Origin: Gnetum montanum
Taxonomy: Eukaryota > Streptophyta > Gnetopsida > Gnetales > Gnetaceae
Assembly: GCA_015680685.1 (NCBI GenBank)
Contig: MNCI01009214.1
Coordinates: 65,344-129,343 of the forward strand
Direction of reading: 5' to 3'
Length of the DNA: 64,000 nt
The first letter of the stretch is position 1; each line of letters starts with the position of its first letter. Shown here piece by piece: positions 45,807 to 56,851 of the stretch. The notes beneath the pieces are model-generated. The model was given only the letters and a program-made list of their open reading frames with translations, had not been told where the DNA came from and made no database searches. The translations under genes were made by a program, and so were the position numbers.

Positions 45807-48800
45807 AAGAGAATGGTGGTGCACGCAGAAGACCATTGTTCAACCATCGATACGCAATTCTCTCCTAACGGTTTTTACGTTAAGCGTTGCGTAAGGGCGA
45901 GGAGGCTTGTGGTTTGACTCCTCTACGCTGTCATCCGGAAATGGCAGGTTGGCCAAGGCTAGACCGTCATCATTGTTGTTGGTTTGTTTGGGGGCTTGGA
46001 GATGGGACTGATCGTCAGTTGTTTCAATCTCCGAACCCCGTTCTTCTTCAATGTTATTGACGGTCCTGGGGGTGACTTCGTCGTCGCGTATGATGACCTC
46101 CCCCCCGGCGTAGGGCAGGTGTATCTCTTGGTGTATTGGCGACGGAATCGCCCTCAGTTGGGCTAACCACGACCTCCCTAAGATCAAGTTGAAACCAGGC
46201 ATCTCCTCGACGACTAAGAATGTGGCTTCGGTTGGGAATTGATCCCCCACCACAAACTCAATATGCACCATTCCCTTGACTTGAACCCGTGCTCCATTGA
46301 ACGATTTTACGCAGGCTGTCGTTGTGGGAGTGATCTGGTCGACCAAGCCCATCCTATGCACTATGGAATAAGGAACGACGTTAGCAGCTGCGCCATCATC
46401 CACGTGCACTGTCCGGATCCGGTACTGGCCGACCCGAATGGTAATGAACATAGGCTCAGTCATTACTTGACCTTTCTCCGGGTCGTCTTTGACAGACTCG
46501 TCAAGAAAGGTCAGCGAGGTAGGCTTGGGTTGTTCAACTTCGAAAGAAAACATGACAGTGTGTATCGCTTCCTCTTCTGCTAGTAGGTTGCCATCCACTG
46601 ATATGGATGTCAGCATGCATACCATAGCCTCACGGTGTTCTCGAGATGTCATCAGTAAGTTGTACAGGCTCAGCATTATGTTCTTTTGCTTAAGAGCTTG
46701 TTTGACTTGCGTGAATGCATCGAGGAGGTTCTTCTCTTGGCTGGATTGTTTATCCCCCTTGTCCTCCTCCATTCGGCCCAAGAGACGGATCTCTCGAGGC
46801 AGAGTGGTGTCAGTGGGAGGGTCGTTCTTTTTCCTGCCAAGAGAAGGTGGCTACGTTTCTGTACCTTTAGCCTGCTTCTGAGGCATGGACAAAGGCACAG
46901 AGGCCAGGGGCCTGGGCTTAGGGAAGCGAAGCGTAAGGTAGTCTTTTGTTGCGTTAACTGCGATATTCTCTCCCTTTCGCTTGGGAGGCGATGGCTGGTG
47001 GTGCTGGCTAGAGGTCTGCCCCTGCATGAGAGGGGCAACATGTGGTTTTGGCACCCTGATAATGAAGGGCACTCTCGGTATGGGCACGGACGAAGCCGCG
47101 GCTTGGGCGTTGTTGCGTGACTGAGGGTTTATGTGAGAAGGTGCCCGTATGATGAAAGGTGACCGTGAGACCCCACTGGCTGCTGATGAAGTAGTTGGCC
47201 CCCTTGGTGAGCTGGCGGGAACGCGCAAGACAAAAGGCTGTTTTGGCGGTCACTTACACTCACCGTCCGTACTCACCACAGTGATTGTATAAGGATAATA
47301 GTTTGCGTTCAACGGGTCCTTATATACATGCAGTGTTTGGTTTTCCAAACGCGTCGGGTTACTGCTGTCTAATTTTAGATGACCTTCGTCGATCATGCGT
47401 TGAATGTCATCCTTTAACGCCCAGCAGTAATCCGTGTCGTGACCATACATCTGGTGGTAGTCACAGAAATGGTCCAGCCTGAAAGATCTCGGGACTGCTG
47501 GTTCATTAGGTAGGGCTAAAGAAGGGTCCTTCAGCAGTTCACAGTGACGTCTGTGACGCTTCAGAGCTTTCTCGGACACCTTCTTAGGTTGAATGTGCCC
47601 TACCGCTAATAGTTGTTTCAGCAATTCAGAATGCTTTACAGGTAAAGCTGCATATTTTGAACGATCTTTACGCTCAAAATTTGGCTTTGGCTGGGGGGCC
47701 TTTTCAGGGGTCGTTGTGGTCTGGCTGGTGCCGGCACCAGTCGTGGCCTCGGACGCTGTTGTAGGTGCCTTTTTGTTCTTCGTCTTTGTACCCTCAGTCA
47801 TCGCAACTACTGTCGTTGTTGCCGCCTTACCCTTTTCTTTGGCCTTGTTGTGTGCATTCCTGTAGGCGACATACGTCGAGTCTTTGCTGGCCTCCACAGC
47901 ATCTTGGATGCTCCTAACTTGTGCGAAGGCCTGATGTAAATTACTTGGGGAAAGGTAGTACAGCTTTAACTTAATGAAGTCATTGACTGCTCCCTTGAAC
48001 ATAGCCAACATATGTGAGTCCGTGATCGGCTCGTAGATCTCGTTCAAGGTAGCATTCCAGCGCTGTATAAACTTTTGGATGGGCTCGAGCGGGTCTTGTT
48101 TCACCCCCATGAGCTGATCCAATGTAACTTTCGGCTTCAGGTTATATTTGAAGCGGGTCACAAATTGGGTCAGCAGCTCTTCCAAGGTTGAGATGGAAGA
48201 GTGTGGGAGGGCTCGGTACCAGTCCAAAGCTTTCCTTGTTAATGACATTGCAAAGACTCTGATAATCATATGTGGCCACTATTGTAGCAACAAGGATTTG
48301 GATCGAAAGGTGACTAAGTGAGCGTTGGGATCCCCCTCCCCATTGTACTTGGTGAAATGAGGGAGGGACATCCCTGGCAGCAGTGACAGCATTGGCACCG
48401 CTGGACTAATCAGATCGTCTTGATAAAAGTCCATGATATGAATAGTATCAGATCCAGCGGCTTTAAGGCGTCAGACCTCCTCAGTGAGGGTCTGTATAAG
48501 CTGGAAGGCTTGGTCCAAACCCGTTGACGGAGGTGCCTATGCAGCAGGCACAAGGGGGCTGGACTGGGAAGGTTGCGCTAGGAAATGGAAAGGCCGGGAG
48601 AGGCTGGCTGGCTGCTGGTGGGGTGGGGATCCCTGCAGGCGGAGGGGCATGTGAAGACCACCACCTATTGGTTTGGGACGAGGGGTTAGCCGTCGCGTGC
48701 TACATAGGATGAGGATGGATGTACTGCGGGATCCCCTGTGGGACCTGTGTTGCAGGTGCAACAGAGGGTTGTGCACCATACAGCGCAGACCGGTTATGTT

Positions 48801-49619
48801 GCGTTGCAGGGTTGCCCCACGGAATAGCTGCAGGCTGTTGGATGTATGTTTGGGGCTGGACAGCTGTGGTGATCTGTTGGGTTGGAGGGGGCGGAAACGT
48901 TTGCGCTGGGCAAGTTGTTGACACAGTGTAAGATTGTATCTGTGGGATGAGATGGGGCGCGGTGGTCGCCGGGACCACCGCTGGAATGCTAAGTACCCGC
49001 GATAACCCGCCCCCACGTTATTGTGAGGCATTTGTACTTGCAACCCGGACGGCTATGCAGTGGCCTACAGAAGGATAGGAATGTGCATCTGCGCGGTCAT
49101 GGCTGGGTCAAGAGAGGTTGCCTCTCCGTTGAAAGGGAACAAAGGATTTACGTACGTGTGGGGCATCAGAGTATGGAACGAATGTTCCGACAGGGCCGCA
49201 AATTCATCCTCTTCCTCTTCCCCATGCTGGGGCTCCACCACAGCTTGTGAAGCCTGGCCTTTGGCCATGACCAACTGTGTGATAAGTTCGTGCTGGTGTT
49301 CGGTCAAGGGAATTATGTCGTAAGCTATCGGCTTAAAATCATAGCCCCCTCGGTGGAGCACCTCGAAGTTTCATTTCGCTTCGAGTTCGGCTCGGCTGAG
49401 AGCCAGCTTCGCCTGGATCTTAACGCATATGAAGTTGTATTCTTCAGGGGTTATAACCGTGAAGATAGGCTCTTTTCCCTGGAGCCTCAATGAACGGCGT
49501 AATGGTCCCTGAGGTCTCGTTGCGCCAGGAGCTGGTCCTGTGACCGCCGTAGGATTGATAGGTGCGACACCCAGATCGGTAGAAATCATGGCGGTTGTGT
49601 TTGAGTAAAAGGAATCCAT
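45807..49619 (-). pseudogene. Tat gag-protease polyprotein (exon 1)
   Basis: One frame of 1,271 codons from ATG at 49619 to the intron donor, with at least seven in-frame stops (for example at 49371, 49065, 48537, 47250, 46851 and 45840) and no obligatory frameshift, although 48978-48700 reads more gag-like (Pro/Gln-rich) in another frame, so a pair of compensating indels is possible. Parts: N-terminal region (PEEYNFICVKIQAKLALSR), Pro/Gln-rich linker, capsid (YNGEGDPNAHLVTF, RKALDWYRALPHSSISTLEE, FVTRFKYNLKPKVTLDQLM, FIQRWNATLNEIYE), nucleocapsid knuckle (CDYHQMYGHDTDYC), a Pro/Ser/Thr-rich linker, and aspartic protease (VHVDDGAAANV, later FNLILGRSWL). It would make the particle and process the polyprotein. 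Unlike Ogre, there is no extra ORF before gag: only about 250 bp separate it from LTR B. Confidence 0.9.
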
Positions 49620-49844
49620 TGATCGATGAAGTTAACGGTAACTGGTAATCGGATCTAAAAGAAAATGGCTGGCAACAAAAAGCACAAAAAAGGCTTTCTA
49701 CCCTGTAGGATTTCAAAGAAATCATCCTTGCGACCGATCTATACCACGCGATTGACCGTAGACTTCCCTAGAGGTATTACGTCTATGGTTTTAGGGTATG
49801 GATCACTACCAGGGCTACCCAAAATATTCGGATCGGAGCCTGAA

Positions 49845-49863
49845 GGCCCTCCTTCTATCGCCA
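49845..49863 (-). promoter_or_regulatory. Primer-binding site of the Tat element
   Basis: TGGCGATAGAAGGAGGGCC on the minus strand, six bases (gttttc) after the end of LTR B. It begins TGG as required for pairing with a tRNA 3' CCA end; I cannot name the tRNA from memory with confidence. Confidence 0.6.
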
Positions 49864-49869
49864 GAAAAC

Positions 49870-51171
49870 TGTAACGATGGAAAACATCGGCAGCTGGAAA
49901 ATACCGACCAAATCCCGTGTACACAGTTTTAGCCATGGATCCGTGCAAGGGCTATGCTGGAAAAACGAATCCGCGGCGCCCTGAACGGTCTTGTCGATCA
50001 GACAGGGACTTACTAATCTGTAAACCGATGAATATTTCGTGAAAAACGATATGATTCGAGGAATCATAAAACGAGGGGAAAACGATGTAGATGGGTTGCA
50101 ACGGTGATAACGCTAAATACGATAAAAGAAGGTTGACATAAGAGAAGCACGTAGTTTCAAGATCTGCACTTTGACTTGAAAAAATGTATATTTTGTATGA
50201 GAAATTACACTGGGGAATCCCCGATTACTGGATGTGAAGCAAGCACAAAACAACAAGCAAAACGGCCCAAACAGAAGTCCGATCTACCTCGTGGGCTAAA
50301 GTTGAGATGCAAGGAAGGCCAAACTCTGACATCTACCGATCAACTGTTTCTAACCAATAGAGTCTTCCCAGCAGAACGCTTACTCCTATCACCGGTGCTC
50401 AAAGCGAACTGTGCTCTGTTTTTGCTGTAGGGTGATACTGTCAACAATTGCCAAAGCGCTACTCTCTGTATCTCTGCTTAAAAAGTGACAAGTGCTCTGG
50501 TGCTCAGAAAAAATATCTCTGCTTCTCTGATTTTCCAACCCTTGTATCTTTGTCAACTGAGGTATTTATAGGCCGCGCCGCTCCGTGGAAAAGGTGCAAC
50601 CCTGATGACGTGGGTCCCGGATATTTCGGGTTCTGTTGACATGACCATTTTGAGTCAGACTGTGACTACGTACAATACGCTCGTTTGCGTGTTGTGCGTG
50701 TGAAGAGCAGGTACATGTTGAGCATGTTTCAATTGCTTTCAGGCTATATTACACTCATTCGCGTTGTGTTGCGTGTATGAGCGTAATCCGGTATAAAAAC
50801 AACAGGCTTAAAATTGTCTTACACTCACTACGCAGCTGCGCGTAACGAAGCGTAAACAATGTCTAATTTACGCTCACTACGCAGCCGCGCGTAAGGAAGT
50901 GTAAATAATGTCTGGCCTTAGTGATGAAATACGCAATGATACGCACCGCCGCGTAACGAGCGTAAAGACAAGTTATTCATGCGCCACGAGAAAAAGTGTC
51001 GAATTATTGTGCTTCTCTAGACTCTTCCTTCGACTATTTTGGAGCTTATTACGCTCATTACGTTGCCGTGCATAATAGAGCATAAACTTGTCCTTGAAAA
51101 AGCTGATGCGCGCTCTCGCTTGAATTGCGAATCTTTGCCTGAGGTTAACTCATAATTTTCACGGTGTTTCA
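49870..51171 (-). repeat. LTR B, functional 5' LTR of the Tat element
   Basis: 1,302 bp, next to the primer site. Differences from A and C that I checked are almost all C/T or G/A changes, many at CG. TATA box at 50563-50570, palindromic array at about 50819-51090. Confidence 0.92.
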
Positions 51172-51611
51172 ATGGCCCCTCTTTGTTGACGGTTAGAGGG
51201 CTTGCCCGAAAGACGTCGACAAAGAATGCAAAATACCGAATTGGCAGAAGCAAGAACAACGTCCATCCATGGCTACTCAAGTGTTGCCCTGTCAACATGG
51301 AAGAGTAAAGCCGGAAGGTATGGGAGATAGAGGGATATAGCTGGAAACAGGTTCGGGGAAGATGCAAAAGGAGTTATGATGGTAGGGGCATGAAATATGC
51401 TCGTACGCACAGAAACGTAGGCTCATTTATGTCAACAGGAATGCTTTCAGACGAGCGTAGCGCATCAATCTGAGATTTCTCTATTACAGATTGTAGCAGG
51501 AATGCTTGCAGAAGGAGCGTTGCACATCACTTCTGCGATATCTCTGCTGGTGTGAGTGCAAAAAATGAATACTTGCGTATGGGAAGCGGGTGGTGGGGAT
51601 GAAGGGAAAAC
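51172..51611 (-). repeat. Extra 3' untranslated fragment between LTRs B and C
   Basis: Matches 37019-37456 over its length, that is polypurine tract plus the adjacent 3' untranslated region. At its far end the match stops at ggGAAA and the next bases (GAAAAC then LTR C) match the six-base spacer that precedes LTR B next to the primer site. So the sequence jumps from 3' untranslated region to the primer-site edge, with about 4 bases shared at the join. Confidence 0.85.
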
Positions 51612-52914
51612 TGTAACGACGAAAAACGTCGGCAGCTGGAAAATACTGACCAAATCCCGTGTACACAGTTTTAGCCATGGATCCGTGCGAGGGCTATGCT
51701 GGAAAAACAAATCCGCGGTGCCTTGAACGGTCTTGTTGATCAGACAGGGACTTACTAATTCGTAAACCGATGAATATTTCGTGAAAAATGATCTAATTCG
51801 AGGAATCGTAAAACGAGGGGAAAACAATGTAGATGGGTTGCAACGGTGATAACGCTAAATACGATAAAAGGAGGTTGACATAAGAGAAGCACGTAGTTTC
51901 AAGATCTGCGCTTTGACTTGAAAAAATGTATATTTTGTATGAGAAATTACACTGGGGAATCCCCGATTACTGGATGTGAAGCAAGCACAAAACAACAAGC
52001 AAAACGGCCCAAACAGAAGTCCGATCTACCTCGTGGGCTAAAGCCGAGATGCAAGGAAGGCCAAGCTCTGACGTCTACCGATCAACTGTTTCTGACCAAT
52101 AGAGTCTTCCCAGCAGAACGCTTACTCCTGTCGCCGGTGCTCAAAGCAAACTGTGCTCTGTTTCTGCTGTAGGGTGATACTGTCAACAATTGCCAAAGCG
52201 CTGCTCTTTGTATCTCTGCTCAAAAAGTGACAAGTGCTCTGGTGCTCAGAAAAAATGTCTTTTCTTCTCTGATTTACCAACCCTTGTATCTTTGTCAACT
52301 GAGGTATTTATAGGCCGCGACGCTCCGTGGAAAAGGTGCAACCCTGATGACGTGGGTCCCAAATATTTCAGGTTTTGTTGACATGACCATTTTGAGTCAG
52401 ATTGTGACTACGCACAATACGCTCGTTTGCGTGTTGTGCATGTGAAGAGCAGGTACATGTTGAGCGTGTTTCAATTGCTTTCAGGCTATATTACATTCAT
52501 TTGCGTTGTGTTGTGTGTATGAGCATAATCCGGTATAAAAACAATAGGCTCAAAATTGTCTTACGCTCACTACGTAGCTGCGCGTAACGAAGCATAAACA
52601 ATGTCTAATTTACGCTCACTACGCAGCCGCGCGTAACGAAGCGTAAATAATGTCAGGCCTTAGTGATGAAATACGCAATGATACGCACCGCCGTGTAATG
52701 AGTGTAAAGACAAGTTATTCATGTACCACGAGAAAAAGTGTCGAACTGTTGTGCTTCTCTAGACTCTACCTTCGACTATTTTGGAGCTTATTACGCTCAT
52801 TACGCTACCGTGCGTAATATAGCATAAACTTGTCCTTGAACAAAGCTGATGCGTGCTCTCGCTTGAATTGCGAATCTTTGCCTGAGGCCGACTTGTAATT
52901 TTCATGGTGTTTTA
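51612..52914 (-). repeat. LTR C, outermost LTR of the Tat element
   Basis: 1,303 bp, ending gtgtttta (the expected terminal CA is TA), followed by the target duplication AGTAG. TATA box at 52305-52312. Confidence 0.92.
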
Positions 52915-52919
52915 AGTAG

Positions 52920-54970
52920 GTCTATGAGTTTTGTGCTCATGTGTGGAAACTATCCTAAAGAAAGGACATTTTCGAGACTATGGTTGAGATTGACTAGTAT
53001 TATCATTTATGTGTATGTTTGCAACACAAGTGACATTCTTCCATTGATGTTGTGGTGCCAATCCTTCCTGTGTTATTGTTGTTGACATATGGTGGAGGGA
53101 AGTATGATAATATTGAGGATGTGACCGAGGATAAGAGGTGTGAGATGGTGATCCCATAGAAGATGCTATGGATTGATGATATTTGAGAGAGTGATAGAAG
53201 TTATTCGAGGTCGAGGAAGTAGAACCATATGGAGAAATAGGTTGTTAAACATAGTAGTTATAGAGGTCTAGCTAGCAATAAGGGTATTGCTGATTTGTTG
53301 CTGGCATCCCCCTCAACTATGGGCTTTGCCATTGAAGTTGATAGTAGTTCTGAGGCTAATAAGAAGTCCCACTAGAATAGTACGGTTGGTTGTAAGACTG
53401 TCTATAATTACCTTGTGGGTAAGGTAATTTCCCAAGCATTTACTTTTGTAAGAACTTGGAATTCAAAGAAAAAGTCCCAAACTCATATAGATGTAACATA
53501 ACTAGGCAATAGCACTTTGGATGATCATATTGGTAGATGTCATATGCATCATCCTTTTCTGTGATTGAGTCTATAGCCTCTTCCGCTACAACTATTTTTT
53601 TCTTTTTTCCGATAAGTGTTCCTACCTATTTCTTTAGTCTTCTTCCTCTTCTTGTTTTGATTACTTGGTTCTTTTTGTGTTATCCTCTCCTATATGGTTT
53701 TCATGTACATTGTAACTTTGTCATTCATCAACTCCCATAGCTTATCTAACCTTGCTTCAAGCTCAATGATAGACTTTTGTATTGGTAAGGTCTATTGTAA
53801 AATCACCTCATCAAGAGCTGTCTCTTTTCCCTCATCATAGATTTGGACCACTTTCTTTTGAAGAGTTGGATCCCAATTATATTCCTATACATTCTCTTAT
53901 TTACATAGCTCTCCTTCTTCTTTTGCCTCCTATTGAATTAGCCTTTGCATCTGATGGGCTTTTAATTTAGATAACTAGCCTTGGGCATAAATCATAAGGG
54001 TCTTCCTTGTTTGATTACGAAGCCCATCTATGATGTTGAAAAGTTGGTTGCTTTGAGAGAAATCATGGCTTGGAAATATAGGTAGTAGTGAATAGTATTT
54101 ATCCAAGGCCATGTCCAAGGATTCATGTTTTTCTATTTTTTTCACTTCCATCCTTGGATTTGGTTTCTTAAATTGGACACTCTCACATAGGCTTAGTATA
54201 TTTTGTTGAAGAGCTCCAGCATTGTGGACCACTTATGGATTGAATATGACTCTAATGATCTATACCAACTTTAAGCTTTATCTATTAGCATCCTTGGAAA
54301 GAGCTCAAGCTTTTCCAATTACATTTGATATTTTTCAAGACACAGGAATCATGGAAGGCTTGTAAATGATGTTGTGGATTAGAATTATAGCCTCCATTAA
54401 ATTTAGGAATGTTGTCCATATCAAGCCATTTGATGCGGTTGTCCCTTTGATGCCTTTCAGGTATTTGAACTACATCCCTAATCTATGTCACACATCTAGT
54501 AGCCAACAAGGGTTCATCTGCATTATACATGTCATGATGAAAATCTCTATTTTTATTTTTTGATGATGTTGATTTTATCTATGCTTACTTTAATGTCCTT
54601 CATCTTGTCATTGTGTTCTATTTCTATCTCCATCTAGACCCCTTAGTAGAGCTTTATTTCTATACCTATGTTCATCTTTGTTAGAACGAGATGTTGAAGA
54701 TGAAGAGGAAGATGGGGAACTGGGAGAATATCCACAGCCACTATATCTCCCCCTATGGTCCCTTCATTTACCTCTTCTAGGTTTGGAGGAGGTCCTTCTT
54801 GTTCTAGGACTTACTCCATCTCCTCTAGGATTATTTGCATGATTTGAGCATGGTCTTTGAGTGTAGTAAGTGTCTAAATGAGCATATGAAATCCTTGCTT
54901 AAGATTGTTCACCTCAATTCTCTTCAATATAGATCGTATCATTTCTCCTATGAGTGTTTTCATCATGTGA
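52920..54970 (-). pseudogene. gag N-terminal part of copy 3
   Basis: Minus-strand reading parallels the gag of copy 2, with frameshifts: SWYRSLESYSIHKWSTMLELF near 54240 (compare VWYRLLKPNSIRHWPTMVEAF), then KKIEKHESLDMALDKYY...GLRNQTRKTLMIYAQG at 54232-53975, a weak zinc-knuckle region near 53490-53560, and a Gln/Ser/Tyr-rich tail. The match stops at 52920 where the Tat element was inserted, at the point corresponding to about residue 530 of the copy 2 gag, and resumes at 35699. Confidence 0.75.
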
Positions 54971-55113
54971 TGTAGTCTTGGTCCTATGTGAAGAAGATAT
55001 GCTTTTACCTAATAATGTGTGTAACTTAAAATATTAATATTTTTCAAAAGATAGATTGTTAATACCTTTAGAATGATTATGTATAATATAATTCATCTTG
55101 ATAACTAGCATCA

Positions 55114-55131
55114 TCCCTAGAAATAGCACCA
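55114..55131 (-). promoter_or_regulatory. Decayed primer-binding site of copy 3
   Basis: TGGTGCTATTTCTAGGGA on the minus strand, one base from the LTR. It aligns with the copy 2 site with CG positions changed, as expected for an older copy. Confidence 0.65.
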
Positions 55132-55132
55132 A

Positions 55133-56047
55133 TGATGAGCGGTGGATACCCCTATGCCCAACCATATCAATAATAAGCATTCATGCATAATCTAGTCAAA
55201 TTCCATGAATGGGACTAGTTGTACCATTTGACTAGTTGTGGCATTTAGATTGTTAAGCATTGATTGTAGGACACTATCTTTCCACTTGGACTAGTGGTAG
55301 CTTTGTCATGTATGGTTTAGTCCAAAGAGAGGCATATGATAATTGATGTTGTTAGGCTCATTTTACTCCTAGTAATAAACATAATTGAAAATGAAATTTA
55401 ATTATAAGTCTAAGTAATGATGGTAATGTAGATCTACTCTCACGTAGAGTGATGAGCATTTGGTCTTAGCTTATCATACATGTCTTAGGCTCATGTAATT
55501 ATTATTGGGTTACCAAGTGTTATGGTACTGGGTGAACTAAGCAATAAACACTACTGGGATTACCAAACAATTACACTTAAATGCTCAAAATCAGTTGTAC
55601 TCATTCTTCTTTACTAATGAATAAGTAAACTAAAATACTTGGAAATTTAAATGATTAAATTAAGAAAATAGTAAAACTATGCTAAGTAAAACAATAAAAC
55701 TAAGTGGATACTGCAGTGATGAAAAGTAATTTCTATCTTTATTTTTGATCATGAACTGTGCCCAAGTACACTTCACTCAAATCAAGATTCCATACAACTG
55801 CTCAACACCACAATGTAGGCATTCACTCTATCACTAAAACTAAAAAATGAAACTACAAGAATCTACCTAAGGATAGAATGGAAAAACTGTTAGATTGTGT
55901 GCCTAAGTATTGTATTTATAGGGATGCACACATCCTGAGACATTGTATCAATGATGACATACCAAGTATTGTGACATTGTATCAATGACACCATTGACAT
56001 GATGTCATTGCTATGATGTCATATTATGTTAAAATTTGACTTCATCA
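55133..56047 (-). repeat. 5' LTR of copy 3
   Basis: 915 bp. Aligns with 31491-32392, with a short duplication (gactagttgt..cattt) near 55212-55245. TATA box at 55913-55920; GATGTCAT-type cluster at about 55940-56035. Confidence 0.85.
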
Positions 56048-56509
56048 CCTATCAACATCATATGACCATTAAAGTTCATACAATGGCTACAAACAACTAG
56101 GTGAAACATCTTGCATAAGCTTGAGACATCTTAATGGGTTTCTGGAACTTACAAGTGGAACATCTCAAAATATTGGAATATCTTTAGTGAGACATCTTAG
56201 ATTAGATTCAAATGTCTTAGCTCAAATTGGGACATTTGTTGTTTTACTTGGACATCTCACTTGAGACTAAAGCTTCTCAACAAAGTAGTCTTGTAGCAGA
56301 TTGAGATGTCTTGGTAGAGACTAGGACATCTTCTTTAGGATTCCAAATATCTATCATCCATGTGATTTCTTTAGAGACTTTGCATTCCTTATTGGCAACT
56401 CAAGCTCTTGGCTTGGTCTCATTATACTCCATCTTAGTCCTACAAGATTTTGAGAGCTCACTTAGAAATTCTTCATTTTTCAAGGCTTTGACATACCAAA
56501 AGGTCAACA
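56048..56509 (-). repeat. 3' LTR of the copia element, right piece
   Basis: Continues the LTR interrupted at 31490 and matches 61870-62333. Rich in AGACATCT/AGATGTCT words. Confidence 0.85.
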
Positions 56510-56526
56510 ATCTTCCCCTTTTCTAG
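56510..56526 (-). promoter_or_regulatory. Polypurine tract of the copia element
   Basis: AGAAAAGGGGAAGAT on the minus strand, directly before the LTR start TGTTGACC. Confidence 0.75.
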
Positions 56527-56851
56527 TAATGTCCAAAACTTGAGAAATTGGGTTAGCATAACAATAAGCTTATAATAAGAAAATAAAGTCACAAGGATAT
56601 AATTCTTCTTCTTTTTGGGCATAATCAAAAATAAGTTTCCTTGTAAAACTCCCCCTAAATATGAGCTTCATTTTTTTTTTTATATTGGTTTTGGTGTTTT
56701 TTTATTATTTTTATTTCTATTTAAATAGAATATGCATCTTACCTAATAGGATAGGGTTTCATCCCCGTGTCATTACAAATAGAAGTACATCTTCATTCGT
56801 CAAGAGGCTTGGTGAAGGCATCAGTAAGTTAACCATATGTTCCTATATATT

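Larger units (their letters stand above)
35705..52914 (-). mobile_element. Tat-lineage Ty3/gypsy element with three LTRs and an antisense gene
   Basis: A 17.2-kb composite on the minus strand, inserted in the gag of copy 3. The same pentamer AGTAG flanks both ends (35700-35704 and 52915-52919). In sense order: LTR C (52914-51612), a 440-bp piece of 3' untranslated sequence, LTR B (51171-49870), primer site, gag-pro (49619-45807), a 3.65-kb intron-like interval containing an antisense gene, pol (42154-38674), a minisatellite, polypurine tract, LTR A (37018-35705). RT, RNase H, archaeal-type RNase H and integrase occur in this order, which marks the Tat clade. GC content and CG frequency are visibly higher than in the surrounding DNA. 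Confidence 0.93.
31491..56047 (-). mobile_element. Non-autonomous LTR element copy 3, interrupted by the Tat element
   Basis: LTRs at 31491-32392 and 55133-56047 start TGATGAG and end ACTTCATCA. Target duplication CTTAT (31486-31490) and CCTAT (56048-56052) differ by one base; the second LTR of the host copia element reads through the same site without an insertion. The interior without the Tat element is about 5.5 kb: gag, spacer, ORF2, in the same order as copy 2. Landmarks shared with copy 2 include the ATGGCCCCAG start of ORF2 and the G-rich block (about 33818-33845). Primer site and LTRs are much more decayed than in copy 2. Confidence 0.85.

Noticed and set aside
46239-47120. Several + strand ORFs over the protease region
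   Set aside because: They are shadows of the gag-pro frame on the other strand in GC-richer DNA.
56510-56851. Envelope-like ORF of SIRE elements before the 3' LTR
   Set aside because: Only about 340 bp separate RNase H from the LTR, with no open frame of interest.
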